64,000 bases of DNA from Pontederia crassipes. Its lineage: Eukaryota; Streptophyta; Magnoliopsida; Commelinales; Pontederiaceae. Under the pieces are notes generated by a model. That model did not search any database. It was not told the DNA's origin and was given only the letters and a program-made list of their open reading frames with translations. Numbering within the stretch: position 1 is the stretch's first letter; every line of letters begins with the position of its first letter. Below are positions 1 to 11,005 of this stretch, in pieces. The DNA is taken from the NCBI GenBank assembly GCA_030549335.1, contig CM060194.1, positions 36,225,171 through 36,289,170 of the forward strand, read 5' to 3'. Both the position numbers and the translations under genes were made by a program.

Positions 1-734
1 GTTTATGATGGCTTGTAAAACCTTTTGTGATGAATAAAACGTTTGTTGCTTGCAATTTCCAAACAGCCCGTCAAAGATATTAATGGAGAATACTTTTCAA
101 AATGAAAAGTACATTTCTTTTGGAAACTTTAAAAAATATTATAATAACAATAGAAATATTAATATATGATTAAATTTTAAAAAATAAAATATTAGTGAAA
201 AATTGAAAAAAATGAGAAGAATATATATATTTTTTGATTTGGGATAAAAATAGTGGTTTCATGTTTTTTTTAAAGTGGTTTCACAATTTTCAAAGTTGGT
301 CAAACATCGTTTTTGTTGAAACAATCATGAAACTAGAAATACCATGATTATAACTCATGAAAACACAATATTTGTATTCCATCAAAATGAAGGAATACAC
401 TTATTCTCTCATTTTTCATCTTTTTAATTATTTCTTTTATTTTTTATAATTTAACCATATATTATTATATTATTTTTTTATCATTATTATAATAATAAAT
501 GTTAAATATTAATAATAAAATATTTTATATTTAAAATTTATCCCTCTTAAACCAAATGAATGAAAGAATAAGAATATTTATATTATTTTAAATAAAATTT
601 ATTATTCCCTAAAAAATATTCTCCTTCAAATGTCACCTTGAAGTTCCAACTTCCAACAATCAAATTTGTATATGATTTGATACTGCCATGCCCCAATCAT
701 TAGGACGGCCCATCTGGAAAGCTATATGGACCAT
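1..734. other. AT-rich intergenic stretch
   Basis: No gene is seen. The stretch is A/T-rich with short self-complementary pieces, for example around 86-112 and 366-392. The palindromic pair GGAGAATA (about 86) and TATTCTCC (about 615) could be the ends of a decayed MITE, but I found no convincing target duplication. Confidence 0.5.
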
Positions 735-1436
735 TTAATTTTCTCCAAAATCCATCACTTCTTGCACAAACGTTTGCTCACAAAAGACATGCTTGTCGGT
801 TTTGATGATAATATTTTCACCTCGTGCACTTGTGTGGTATATCTTTTCTGAAACAAATAGCCACCTCTTTTTCCATTCCTCTCACTCCACCAAGTGGTGG
901 AACATTTTTCAATAACATACCTTCCATCACATGCATAATTGGAATTCGGGTGCATGGCTGGGTAACACATGCAAAAAAGATCTTCTTCCCCATATAAATC
1001 CTCCTTTTGTCTTTATTCTCTTTCTACTTTTGGGGGAATCTGGAAGTTCATAGATGACATCTTTTTCAATTCTAAATTGGCAACCATGGTTGGAGTTGGC
1101 AGGTGTGTCCTGTAGAGTATCATGATTTATGCAATCTGCCTTGAGGGGAATTCTCTCACTCGTAACACCCCCACGAACAATTCTATTGTTCAATGGGAGC
1201 CCCCACCTCATTCATGGTTCAAATTGAACTTGAATGGATAATCTAAATGAGAATGAGGGAGGTGGATACGTACTGAGATATTCTAATGTGCAATTCTTAT
1301 TCGCAAAGTGCTACACACATAACCTTTTCACTCTGTGCTAGCTGATGAAGCATATACTGCTCATGCTGGAATACAAGATGTGCGCGAAAAAGCATTAGAA
1401 AGCTTATTGTTAAAGCAAATTGTGACTATGTGATTC
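735..1436 (+). pseudogene. LINE (L1-type) ORF2 C-terminal remnant: zinc-binding RT linker plus RNase H-like domain
   Basis: Conceptual translation in shifting frames gives pieces typical of the 3' part of plant LINE ORF2. Near 865-905 there is a zf-RVT-like segment ending in ...HSTKWW. From about 1196 there is an RNase H-like (RVT_3) segment with PPHSWFKLNL and then DEAYTAHAGIQD. It is broken by stops and frameshifts and is clearly non-functional. The segment stops at 1436, exactly where the chromovirus LTR starts. A possible continuation is at 19373-19440, just after the other LTR, so the LINE probably hosted that insertion. The family is known from motifs only; I cannot name the LINE clade. 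Confidence 0.6.
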
Positions 1437-2583
1437 TGTAACAACTGGCAAAAACATGGCAAAATGTCCAGTGCATAATGACCTCTCCCTTGACATGCTC
1501 GGAGGTCAGCTGCATCCTCCTTGCCGGACAGGATCAACCAGAATTGGAGAAGACAGCGAAAGAAATACCGACGAACTCAAAACGATCGGAAAAGGTACTC
1601 TAGATGTTAAATCCCCTTAGGCTATGAAATGTTAATCATTTGATGCGTGTGATGATTCCATAGTGATCTAGAGATCGTAAGATGTATTTTTTGTATTGTG
1701 ATCATCGCGATCTGATGATCAAAGAATGGCTAGAAAGGAGGAAGAAGACGGGCATAGGTTCGCGCCCTGTTCTGGCAGTGCCAGGTGAGCGGCACGGGCG
1801 TGCCCGATTATGCCACATGGCCAAGTCACGGCACGGGCATGCCGGATGAATGGCATGGGTGTGCCTTGTTATAGGTCGACAGCTTCGATGGGAATAGTCG
1901 ACCGGTTGGAATGTCATGGCATGGGTGCTCCTAAAGAGTGGCACGACTGTGACGATGGCACAGACGTGCCAAAGAGACAACTGTGACGACGGCACGGGTG
2001 TGCCAAAAAATGGCACGACCATGGTGATGGCACGGACGCGCCAGCAGCCGAACGATGCTGGCACGAGTGTGCCAGAAGGTGGCACAACCTTGATAGAGAA
2101 GTTCCGGACTAATTTCAATGCGCAAGTGTTGATCCGGACCGAGTCGGGATCCGACTTGAACCGAGTCATGCGCATGGACCCTCAACAGAAGACCCGGCCT
2201 AGGTTTTGCTACATAAGACAGAACTACCCTTTTTGTTTAGGCCCGAACTTTCATAGTTGGTCCCTGCTTTCGACGGGCCCATTTGAAATTATGTCCAATA
2301 CTGTAAAGACTAATGGGCCCTTCACACCCTGAAGGATGGGTCAAGACTTGGCATAAAGAACAAAGCAATATGGCATAATTTTATTACCTCAGAGAAAAGG
2401 GATCTGACTCTAATCTTTCTCTGATCTATGATTTCTAAATTCTGCAGATGGTAAATAAGCTAAATAAAGAAAAGAAGAAACTACGGGATTGTTATGTGTC
2501 GCCAAAAGTAAAGAGTAAAGATCATGATTATAGTAAAGAGGAGGGACATGTAGCTGAACTGAGGAGACAGTGAACCTACTGGT
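1437..2583 (+). repeat. Chromovirus 5' LTR, first part
   Basis: It starts TGTAACAACTGG and parallels 16782-18295. Relative to the 3' LTR it lacks about 310 bp shortly after the start: the region matching 16805-17117 is missing. It ends at the CTGGT target site (2579-2583) where the TR-GAG element entered. The 3' LTR keeps the corresponding uninterrupted site, CAGGT at 18291-18295. Confidence 0.85.
1770..2090 (+). repeat. CG-rich imperfect-palindrome array in chromovirus 5' LTR
   Basis: About ten copies of a degenerate motif around GGCACGGGCGTGCC / TGGCACGACTGTG occur within 320 bp, spaced roughly 25-40 bp. Many units pair GGCAC with GTGCC, so each is a small imperfect palindrome. The block is much more GC-rich than the surrounding LTR. 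The same array is in the 3' LTR at about 17425-17775. Its function is unknown. Open frames across it (1702-2332, both strands) only reflect the low stop density of a GC-rich repeat. Confidence 0.75.
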
Positions 2584-5041
2584 TGATCACTAGCTGATCA
2601 TATTAAGTTTTTACTTCATTTTTCATTCATTTCGCCCTTGTCGAGCCCTCATTTTGTCTTACTTTTGGTCAATTATGCATGGAATGCAATAGATTGTGAT
2701 AACCAGCTGATCATCCTCATTTTACACTTAATTCCATGTGCATGGAGGTTCTGAATTGCTAAAATTCATAAAGTTATCAATTCTATGCCAAGTTATCACT
2801 TTTTGGGCAAGTTATCATTCCAAGTCAAGAAGTTATCATTTTATTAATTGAGCTGATTTCTAGTGGTTATCTTGCCCTAAATCCCTTGCCATTATCAATT
2901 AATCATATTTGGATGTTCATTGTTCAATTTGTGCAAAGTAATCATCCCATTTCAAAAGTTATCATTCTTTGTGCAAAGTTATCATTTTTGGGGCAAAATT
3001 GTCATTTCAGTGTGTAAGATTATTATTTCTGCATAACAACATTAGATAATTGTCTAATTGCTGTCCTAAACTCCTTGCCACTCTGAACTAATCACATCTA
3101 GATAGTCACAATCTAATTTGGACAAGTTATCATTTTTTGTGCATAAGTTATCAGCCCGGATAACAAGTTATCATTTTGGTATAAACCTTATCCACACTTG
3201 ATTATTCAGCTAATATATTTGCTGTCCTAATCCACACTTGTTTAATTTCTATTTAAGGGCTTTGAAGCTGGCTGTTTTGGCTCCCCTAGCAGGTGTTATA
3301 AGGCTTAATCAGGCTGGAAAAGGAGGGGGGACCACTTGTTTTTTGGTTGTCCAAAAGCTGCTGCACCTGCCATTATTTCTAGACCAGGACACTTGGCATA
3401 ATCAGAGGAAATGGAACATTCTAATCTGCATCCAAAGGTGGACAAGAGTCATATATAAGCTGTAGAATCTGGATGGAAGAGGGGGAGCCTCCATTTGGAG
3501 GGTTTCTGCACCAAGGAAGCAAGGGGAAGGAGCTGAAGTGGCTGCATTCTGATTTCAGTCGACATTATCCAATTAATTGCAGGATGGATTGTATTAGCTT
3601 ATCAATCTATTTTGCATTGATTCCTATAACTATAATGAGCTAAATCTCAACTCTCCTAGGATAGGGTAATAGTCTAATTTAGTTGTGGATGGATGGGAAC
3701 CAATCTGATTTCCTACACTGAATTCAAGTTCTGATTTTCTGATTCCTGAATTTCTGATTTTTATCGATCTGTTCTTGACATTATGAGGTCCTACTTGTAT
3801 TTACAACTGAGAGGTTGTCCTTTGATCTATTCTTTGTTCAGAAATGAATCAAGAATCAATGGCAAGTTTCTAGGTCCAATCTCAATTAAGAATCTGATTC
3901 ATTTATTTCTGAAATCTATTTTCCATTTCTGATTCCTGGATTTTGTTGAATCTGTTTTTATCATTGTGGAGCCCTAATTGAATTAACAACTGAGAGGTTG
4001 TTTTATGGTTTCATTCTTGTTCAGAACTGAATCAAGAGACAATGATATTTCTAATATTTCAATCCCTGAATTGTTGCAAACTTCTTATTTGTTGATTTCT
4101 GATTTTCAAATTTTGATTTTCTGAAATTTGTGAAATCTGCCTTGCTGTTGTAAAAACCCTTGATTCCATCATCCACTGAGAAGTGAACTTAGGGTTATCT
4201 TGCTATTCAGAGATGGACCAAGAAGCAATGACATGTGCTGAATTCCAATGTGTGATATGTGCTGGTTTTATCCAATTGATTAGTACTAATCTGGATTTCA
4301 TTTCAATTTGCAGCTGAGAGGCTGATTTAAAATCCTCTTGTTGTTTAGAGATAAACCAAGAAGCATTAGCATTAGGATTGGATTCAAAGAATTTCTGAGT
4401 AGTTGATGTGTGAATGTTGGTTTGGTTGAAGTGCCAAACTGAAATTGCCAAAATCTGAGAAGAAATGGCAAAATCAGTGAGGGGCTTGTGCATATGCTTA
4501 ATGATAACTTGACATTCAGTGGGGATTCTTCCCTAATTTAATCTAACTAATATTTATATGTGAATATAATGATTAGTTTTGGATTAATTAAGCTGTGAGA
4601 GCAGCCATACTTAAGATTGAATCAAATTTGATTTGAAATTGTTAAAATGTTCCGTTCCATCCATAGCTGAATTAGATGAACCCCAACCCCTAGGAGAACA
4701 TTTCCATTGATTGACAAACTCTTTTTAGTCATCAATTCAGTAATTAGATCTCAGTTCATTCTATTATCAAAACACCAAAAACAATTATCATTTTGCCACT
4801 TTGAAAAATCTCTTTTCAGTTCATTTAATTTCCTATTTTTACCACTTAGTCTAGGGCTAGTCTAGGTTAGTTTAGGGAGTCTTTAATCTTCAAATCACTG
4901 TGGATATGACACTTGAGTCTACTACATTGACCTGTGCACTTACAGTAAAGAGTGAGTTTAGAGAGTTAAATCAAAAATTGGAAAATTGTAAATCTGACCA
5001 AAAATTCAGCAAGTTATCACAACTCCACTTAATTCACATCA
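2584..5041 (+). repeat. TR-GAG 5' LTR (2458 bp)
   Basis: The ends are TG...CA with a terminal palindromic TGATCA repeated twice in the first 17 bases. The 5' half carries more than ten dispersed AGTTATCA motifs (for example near 2771, 2811, 2831, 2958, 2977, 3124, 3143 and 3166). The 3' half carries four diverged copies of a unit about 140-185 bp long that contains ACTGAGAGGTTG followed by a GTTCAGARATGAATCAAGA-like block (starts near 3805, 3988, 4174 and 4312). Compared with the 3' LTR it retains about 310 bp (about 4623-4931) that are missing there. Confidence 0.85.
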
Positions 5042-5047
5042 AGTTTT

Positions 5048-5065
5048 TGGCACCATTGTCGGGGA
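5048..5065 (+). other. Primer binding site, tRNA-Asp type (TR-GAG)
   Basis: TGGCACCATTGTCGGGGA begins six bases after the LTR end. It differs by three transitions from the sequence complementary to the 3' end of plant tRNA-Asp(GTC), the primer used by many Athila/Tat elements. Confidence 0.75.
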
Positions 5066-5360
5066 TTTGAGACTAATTAGATTAACTTACATAGTTTAGA
5101 TTAGTTTTAGACTAGTTATCAGTCCATTTACTAGCCTAGTTTTCAATTTTCACTAGTTATCATTCTGAATTTTTTATTTCTGTGCAGTTTTCTTTCTTTC
5201 CTGAATTTGACACTTCTGAATTCATTTATGCAGGACTTGGAAATCAAGAGGACTATTACTTATCAGAGCTTGAACCTGAATGAAGATTTAACAGGAGGAG
5301 GAGATTACAAAGAGAAGAAGCAAAAGAAGAATTATTGAAGAAGAGGTTGCAAATCAAAAC

Positions 5361-7311
5361 ATGGCTGCTCCTAGGACACTTAGGAATTGTTATTCACTCA
5401 GAAATGTCAGAAATCAACCTGTGGAGGGAGCCATAGCACCTGCTACAAATTTTGAAGTGAATCCAGCATTGGTCACTATGATAAGGCAACATCAATTTGC
5501 TGGATTGGGGACTGAAGACCTAGTCTTACACATTGATAATTTCATGAAGATATGCAGCATTGTCCACTTCAACAATACCCCCACAAATGTTGTATACATG
5601 AGGCTATTCCCTTTTTCACTCAAGGACAGGGCCAAGACTTGGTACAAGACCCTCAAACCTAAAGAGATTGCCAGTTGGGAGTCCATAGTTCAATTGTTTC
5701 TAGCTGAATTCTTTCCACCTAGCAAAACTGATAACTATAGGAACCAGATTGTCAGGTTTTACCAATTGAATCAGGAGAACATATGTGATGCATGGCAAAG
5801 ACTCCAAAGCTTGCTGAGAGCATGTCCCCACCATGTGTTTGAGAAATGGCAGTTGGTTAACTATTTCCACAAAGGTCTGAATTATCCATCCAAGGTGGCA
5901 CTAGACACAGCTGCAGGAGGGATCTTTGCATCCAAGAACATTGATGAAGCTTATCAATTGATAGACAACATTGCCAAAAACCACCACTTTCTCAGTCATG
6001 ACAGGACAAGGAGACCATCTGTTGAAAATTCAGTGAACAACCTATCTTATCAATCTGAAGAAGTGTTGCACAAAGCCCTGGAGAAGCTGAACCTAACACT
6101 AATGTCAACAAGGCTTCCAATTCTGAATCTAGGTGTGATGTATGTGGTAATCAAGGTCATGTCACAAAGAGTTGCAACCTGATAATGCAGCAATATGAAC
6201 AATTCATAGACCAAGTGAATGTTGTGGGAAGTTATGGAATGAAACCTCATGTTGAGTTCTATACTCCAAAAAATAGGAACCACCCCTACATATCATACAA
6301 GACAAATCATTACCAAGCCCCACCTATGCAAAATTCTAACTGGCAACCCAAAATTTTGCCAAGAAATCAGCCATCTCCATATCAACCTCCACAAGTTCAA
6401 ATGCAAGGACCTATATATGAACCACCACAAATTCAAGCCACTCAAATGTCAAAAGTGGAAGAGATGTTACAGCAAATTCTGAAGAGGCAGGAGAAGCAAA
6501 AGGAGGCAATGCAGAAATTGACTTCTGAATGTGCAACTTTGAGTGCCAACCAAAAGATTCTTGAAAATCATATTGCCAACAGGCTAGTACCTCAGCTAGA
6601 CCATCCATGTTCTTTCCAGGACAACCAGAAGTGAATCCAAAGGAACAAGCCAAAGCTATCCAACTCGGGAGTGGAAGGACTGTGGAGGAGCCAATGAAGA
6701 ATGTTGAGGGCAATCCAGCTCAAGCAACTCCAAGCTCAAACCCTGTTAAAGAGGCAACTGAAGAGGATGAGGTGAAAAATCAGAACAAAAACCTTCAAAA
6801 TGAAGTTAAGGGTAGGGTTTTTGATAAAGTGCCTTTCCCTCAAAGATTGATTAAGACTAGACAAGATCAGCAATATGGGAGGTTTCTTAAAATCTTGAAG
6901 AAATTGTATGTCAATGTGCCATTTGTTGAAGTCATTCAAGAAATGCCTTCATATGCAAAATTCCTTAAGGAAATCTTGACCAAGGCTATGAATTCACTCA
7001 AATCAGTAGGAAGTTCAGAATTCCAGAATGGAGTGCAGGAGGTTTTCACTGCTCAACCCCACACCAATTCAACTCAGGATACTTCCTCCCAATTGGAGCT
7101 GAAACCTCTTTCTAATCCAGGGGATTCATATATCATACATGAGAATTCTAGAGATGAGAAGTTAGAAGATTTCTGGTACAATGGAGGAGGGAATCAAATT
7201 GAAAAACAAAGGTCAATCATTGGCAAACTAAGAGCTCCATACTTGATTAGTGGAGCTGTCCATATATTGAGATCTCTACTTGATCACATCATACTATTTA
7301 AACCTCATTGA
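5361..7311 (+). pseudogene. Athila/Tat-type gag of the TR-GAG element, two frameshifts
   Basis: Gag is the nucleocapsid polyprotein that packages element RNA. The first open frame (5361-6182) starts ATG in MAAPRTLRNC and contains a retrotransposon gag domain at about residues 55-175, with LKDRAKTWYK near 88-96. A CCHC knuckle, CDVCGNQGHVTKSC, is at 6134-6175 in a different frame, so a frameshift lies near 6060-6100. A second shift near 6590-6610 leads to the frame 6607-7311. That frame carries EVNPKEQAKAI and PFPQRLIKTRQ, conserved in Athila/Tat gag just before protease. Where protease should begin, the sequence changes to an unrelated Ser/Asn-rich tail with a stop at 7309-7311. The rest of each frame is open, so disruption may be recent. 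Confidence 0.8.
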
Positions 7312-7360
7312 TATCAAGAGTTGTAATAATGTCTAGCCTAAGACATTAAAGTAGGACTCT

Positions 7361-7380
7361 TCTTGGGAGACAATCCAAGT
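7361..7380 (+). other. Conserved hairpin motif of Athila/Tat elements
   Basis: TCTTGGGAGACAATCCAAGT can pair TTGGGA with TCCAA around a short loop. A similar TTGGGAGGCAACCCAA element is known downstream of coding sequence in Athila and Tat retrotransposons. Its presence supports the origin of this pol-less element. Confidence 0.5.
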
Positions 7381-8858
7381 CATTTTATACCTAATTTTCT
7401 CTGTTTTGCAGGAATAATTCAGAGGGAAATCAGAATCACCACCACCCTTTCACCTAGGGAGTACTCTTACCCTCAATTTTGATTTTCACACTGAAATGCT
7501 AAATGATAATTGATACTATCTACTAATCCATGCTTTATATATCATAATGATACTTGAATCATTACTCATATCAGTTATCTAAATCACTTGATGCCAAATT
7601 TCAATGCATTTATCAATTTTTACATAAAATGCCAACTTGTGCACTTTATTGATTCCAAAAATTTGATATTGCATATTTTACTAATTTCCTTTTATTTTTC
7701 TCTGCAGCATTAAAGGCAAATCAGAAGTATGGACCACCCAAAGCCTCTGGTTGACATGAGAGAACAAAAGGAATCAATTGTACAAATTCAAGAATCCAAT
7801 ACCCTCCCAACCCTCTCCCTTGCTTATCTTTTTCACCACTGTGGATAGTGTTGAGAATAAGCTTGGGGAGGAAACCTGGTGCTTTTCTAAACTTTACACC
7901 ATATTTTCAATCTATTTTAATGCTCATATCATCATTTATCACCAGGTTATCACTGTTTTAAACAAGTTATCACTGTTTTCACTCGGTTATCATTAATTTT
8001 GACAAGTTATCACTGATATGGGCCAATCAATTCTTGCCTTCATTTTAACTCCAAAATGGGTGAAATACCTTATTATGATAGTTAGTACACTCCAATACCA
8101 AGTGGTCAATTTGGCCATTAGTCTTCTTGTTCTAATCAGCTTACTTGTTCAGGTGCATTTGAATCAAATTCCAACTGGAAATTTTTTTTTTGTGGGTAAC
8201 ACTAGCTGACATTCATGGATTGGTTTGATAATAGAAGATGTCTAGAAGGGAGCCAAGGCTCTTGCTGCCATGTTAAATAGGAAAATTTGACTCTTTGGAC
8301 TAAGAGATCTAAACTTTACTTGAGTTTGAACTATTGCTCACTTCATGAACAGAATAGAAAAAGAAAAAAATGAGAAAAAGGAAAAGTGAAAAGTTGCATT
8401 TTGCATTGCATGCATACATCAATAGAGAGTGAAATTCCAAAAAGAAACATCTCCTGAATAAAGCCAGAATTTTTATCCTGTGACCAACATGAATAAAAAC
8501 ATGAATAAAAATCAGGTCTCAACCTGTTTATTGCATCATCATGAATAAAAGTCAAGTTTTAAACATGTTTAAGCAGTGAAAAATCTGTTCATGAAGAGAT
8601 TTGTAGTTCAATCTTTTAGTAAAGTTGACAATTCCTGAAATTTAAATTTGTTACTGTTAGTACTTCTTTCATGATTTAAATTTGCTTTATTCTTTGTGAT
8701 TCCTTAGCTAGAAATTTAGTTTTGAAAAGAATGGGGTGTTGGCAAAGTAGGAAACTCATTGGACTTTAAGCAGCTGGATTTTAATTCATTTGTGAATTGT
8801 TTAATTCAAGTTTTGTTCTTAATACCTAAATGTTTTGCCTGAGGACAAGCAAAAGACT

Positions 8859-8871
8859 AAGCTTGGGGGAG
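8859..8871 (+). other. Polypurine tract (TR-GAG)
   Basis: AAGCTTGGGGGAG lies two bases upstream of the 3' LTR start at 8874. This is where plus-strand DNA synthesis would be primed. Confidence 0.75.
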
Positions 8872-8873
8872 TT

Positions 8874-11000
8874 TGATCACTAGCTGATCATATTAAGTTT
8901 TTACTCCATTTTCCATTCATTTCACCCTTGTCGAGCCCTCATTTTGCCTTACTTTTGGTCAATTATGCATGGAATGCAATGGATTGTGATAACCAGTTGA
9001 TCATCCTCATTTTACACTTAATTTCATGTGCATAGAGGTTCTGAATTGCTAAAATTCATAAAGTTATCAATTCTATGTCATCACTTTTTGGGCAAGTTAT
9101 CATTCCAAGTCATGAAGTTATCATTTTACTAATTGAGCTGATTTCTAGTGGTTATCTTGCCCTAAATCCCTTGCCATTATCAATTAATCATATTTGGATG
9201 TTCATTGTTGAATTTGTGCAAAGTAATCATCCCATTTCAAAAGTTATCATTCTTTGTGCAAAGTTATCATTTTTGGGGCAAAATTGTCATTTCAATGTGT
9301 AAGATTATTATTTCTGCATAACAACATTAGATAATTGTCTAATTGCTGTCCTAAACTCCTTGCCACCCTGAACTAATCACATCTAGATAGCCACAATCTA
9401 ATTTGGACAAGTTATCATTTTTTGTCCCGGACAACAAGTTATCATTTTGGTATAAACCTTATCCATACTTGATTATTCAGCTAATATATTTGCTGTCCTA
9501 ATCCACACTTGTTTAATTTCAATTTAAGAGCTTTGATGCTGGTTGTTTTAGCTCCCCTAGCAGGTGTTACAAGGCTGAATCAGGCTGGAAAAGGAGGGGG
9601 GACCACTTGTTTTTTGGTTGTCCAAAAGCTGCTGCACCTGCCATTATTTCTAAACCAGGACACTTGACATAATCAGAGGGGAATGGAACATTCTAATCTG
9701 CATCCAAAGGTGGACAAGAGTCATATATAAGCTGTAGAATCTGGATGGAAGAGGGGGAGCCTCCATTTGGAGGGTTTCTGCACCAAGGAAGCAAGGGAAA
9801 GGAGCTGAAGTGGCTGCATTCTGATTTCAGTCGATATTATCCAATTAATTGCAGGATGGATTGTATTAGCTTATCAATCTGTTTTGCATTGATTCCTATA
9901 ACTATAATGAGCTAAATCTCAACTCTCCTAGTATAGGGTAGTAGTCTAATTTAGTTGTGGATGGATGAGAACCAATTTGATTTTCTGCACTGAATTCAAG
10001 TTCTGATTTTTTGATTCCTGAATTTCTGATTTTTATGGATCTGTTCTTGACATTGTGAGGTCCTACTTGTATTTACAACTGAGAGGTTGTCCTTTGATCT
10101 ATTCTTTGTTCAGAAATGAATCAAGAATCAATGGCAAGTTTCTAGGTCCAATCTCAATTAAGAATCTGATTCATTTATTTCTGAAATCTATTTTCCATTT
10201 CTGATTCCTGGATTTTGTTGAATATGTTTTTATCATTGTGGAGCCCTAATTGAATTAACAACTGAGAGGTTGCTTTATGGTTTCATTCTTGTTCAGAACT
10301 AAATCAAGAGACAATGGTATTTCTAATATTTCAATCCCTGAATTGTTGCAAACTTCTTATTTGCTGATTTCTGATTTTCAAATTTTGATTTTCTGAAATT
10401 TGTGAAATCTGCCTTGCTGTTGTAAAACCCCTTGATTCCATCATCCACTGAGAAGTGAACTTAGGGTTATCTTGCTATTCAGAGATGGACCAAGAAGCAA
10501 TGGCATGTGCTGAATTCCAATGTGTGATATGTGCTAATTTTATCCAATTGATTAGTACTAATGTGGATTTCATTTCAATTTGCAGTTGAGAGGCTGAAAA
10601 TTCCATTGTTGTTTAGAGATAAATCAAGAAGTATTAGCATTAGGATTGGATTCAAAGCATTTCTAAGTAGTTGATGTGTGAATGTTGGTTTGGTTGAAGT
10701 GCCAAACTGAAATTGCCAAAATCTGAGAAGAAATGGCAAAATCAGTGAGGGACTTGTGCATATGCTTAATGATAACTTGACATTCAGTGGGGATCCTTAT
10801 CTAATTCAATCTAGCTAACATTTATATGAGAATATAATGAATATTTTTGGATTAATTAAGCTGTAAGAGCAGCTATACTTAAGGTTGAATCTGTGCACTT
10901 GTAGTAGAGAGTGAGTTTAGGGAGTTAAATCAAAAATTGAAAAATTTCAAATCTGATCAAAATTTCAGCAAGTTATCACAACTCCACTTAATTCACATCA
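8874..11000 (+). repeat. TR-GAG 3' LTR (2127 bp)
   Basis: It begins and ends like the 5' LTR and is followed by the target duplication CTGGT at 11001-11005. It is about 330 bp shorter, mainly because one block between TTGAAT and CTGTGCACTT (near 10889) is missing. In the first 170 bases I count about eight differences from the 5' LTR, all transitions. It keeps the AGTTATCA cluster and the diverged repeats of the 3' half. Confidence 0.85.
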
Positions 11001-11005
11001 CTGGT

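Larger units (their letters stand above)
7312..8873 (+). other. TR-GAG internal non-coding region
   Basis: No pol domain is found. The region holds the hairpin motif at 7361-7380, a polypurine-tract-like AAGCTTGGGGAGG at about 7857-7870, and another cluster of GTTATCACT/AGTTATCA motifs at about 7943-8015 like those in the LTRs. The short frames (7778-7996, 8018-8209, and 8343-8555 on the minus strand) have no recognisable content. An A-rich strip at about 8350-8550 includes repeated CATGAATAAAA. Confidence 0.6.
2584..11000 (+). mobile_element. TR-GAG-type LTR retrotransposon (Athila/Tat-like gag, no pol), 8.4 kb
   Basis: The element has two long LTRs beginning TGATCACTAGCTGATCA and ending ...TTCACATCA. 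It is flanked by the 5-bp target duplication CTGGT (2579-2583 and 11001-11005). A tRNA-Asp-type primer site follows the 5' LTR and a polypurine tract precedes the 3' LTR. The interior holds one gag region (5361-7311) and then about 1.5 kb of non-coding sequence. I saw no aspartic protease, reverse transcriptase, RNase H or integrase motif on either strand. This matches the definition of terminal-repeat retrotransposons with a GAG domain (TR-GAG), which need pol from a partner. The LTRs differ mostly by transitions. Confidence 0.85.

Noticed and set aside
1702-2332. Open frames on both strands in the first chromovirus LTR
   Set aside because: They coincide with the GC-rich palindrome array, repeat at 17321-17996 in the 3' LTR, and show no domain or codon pattern of a gene.
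3238-3465. 75-aa open frame inside the TR-GAG LTR
   Set aside because: The same place in the 3' LTR and solo LTR is not conserved as a frame.
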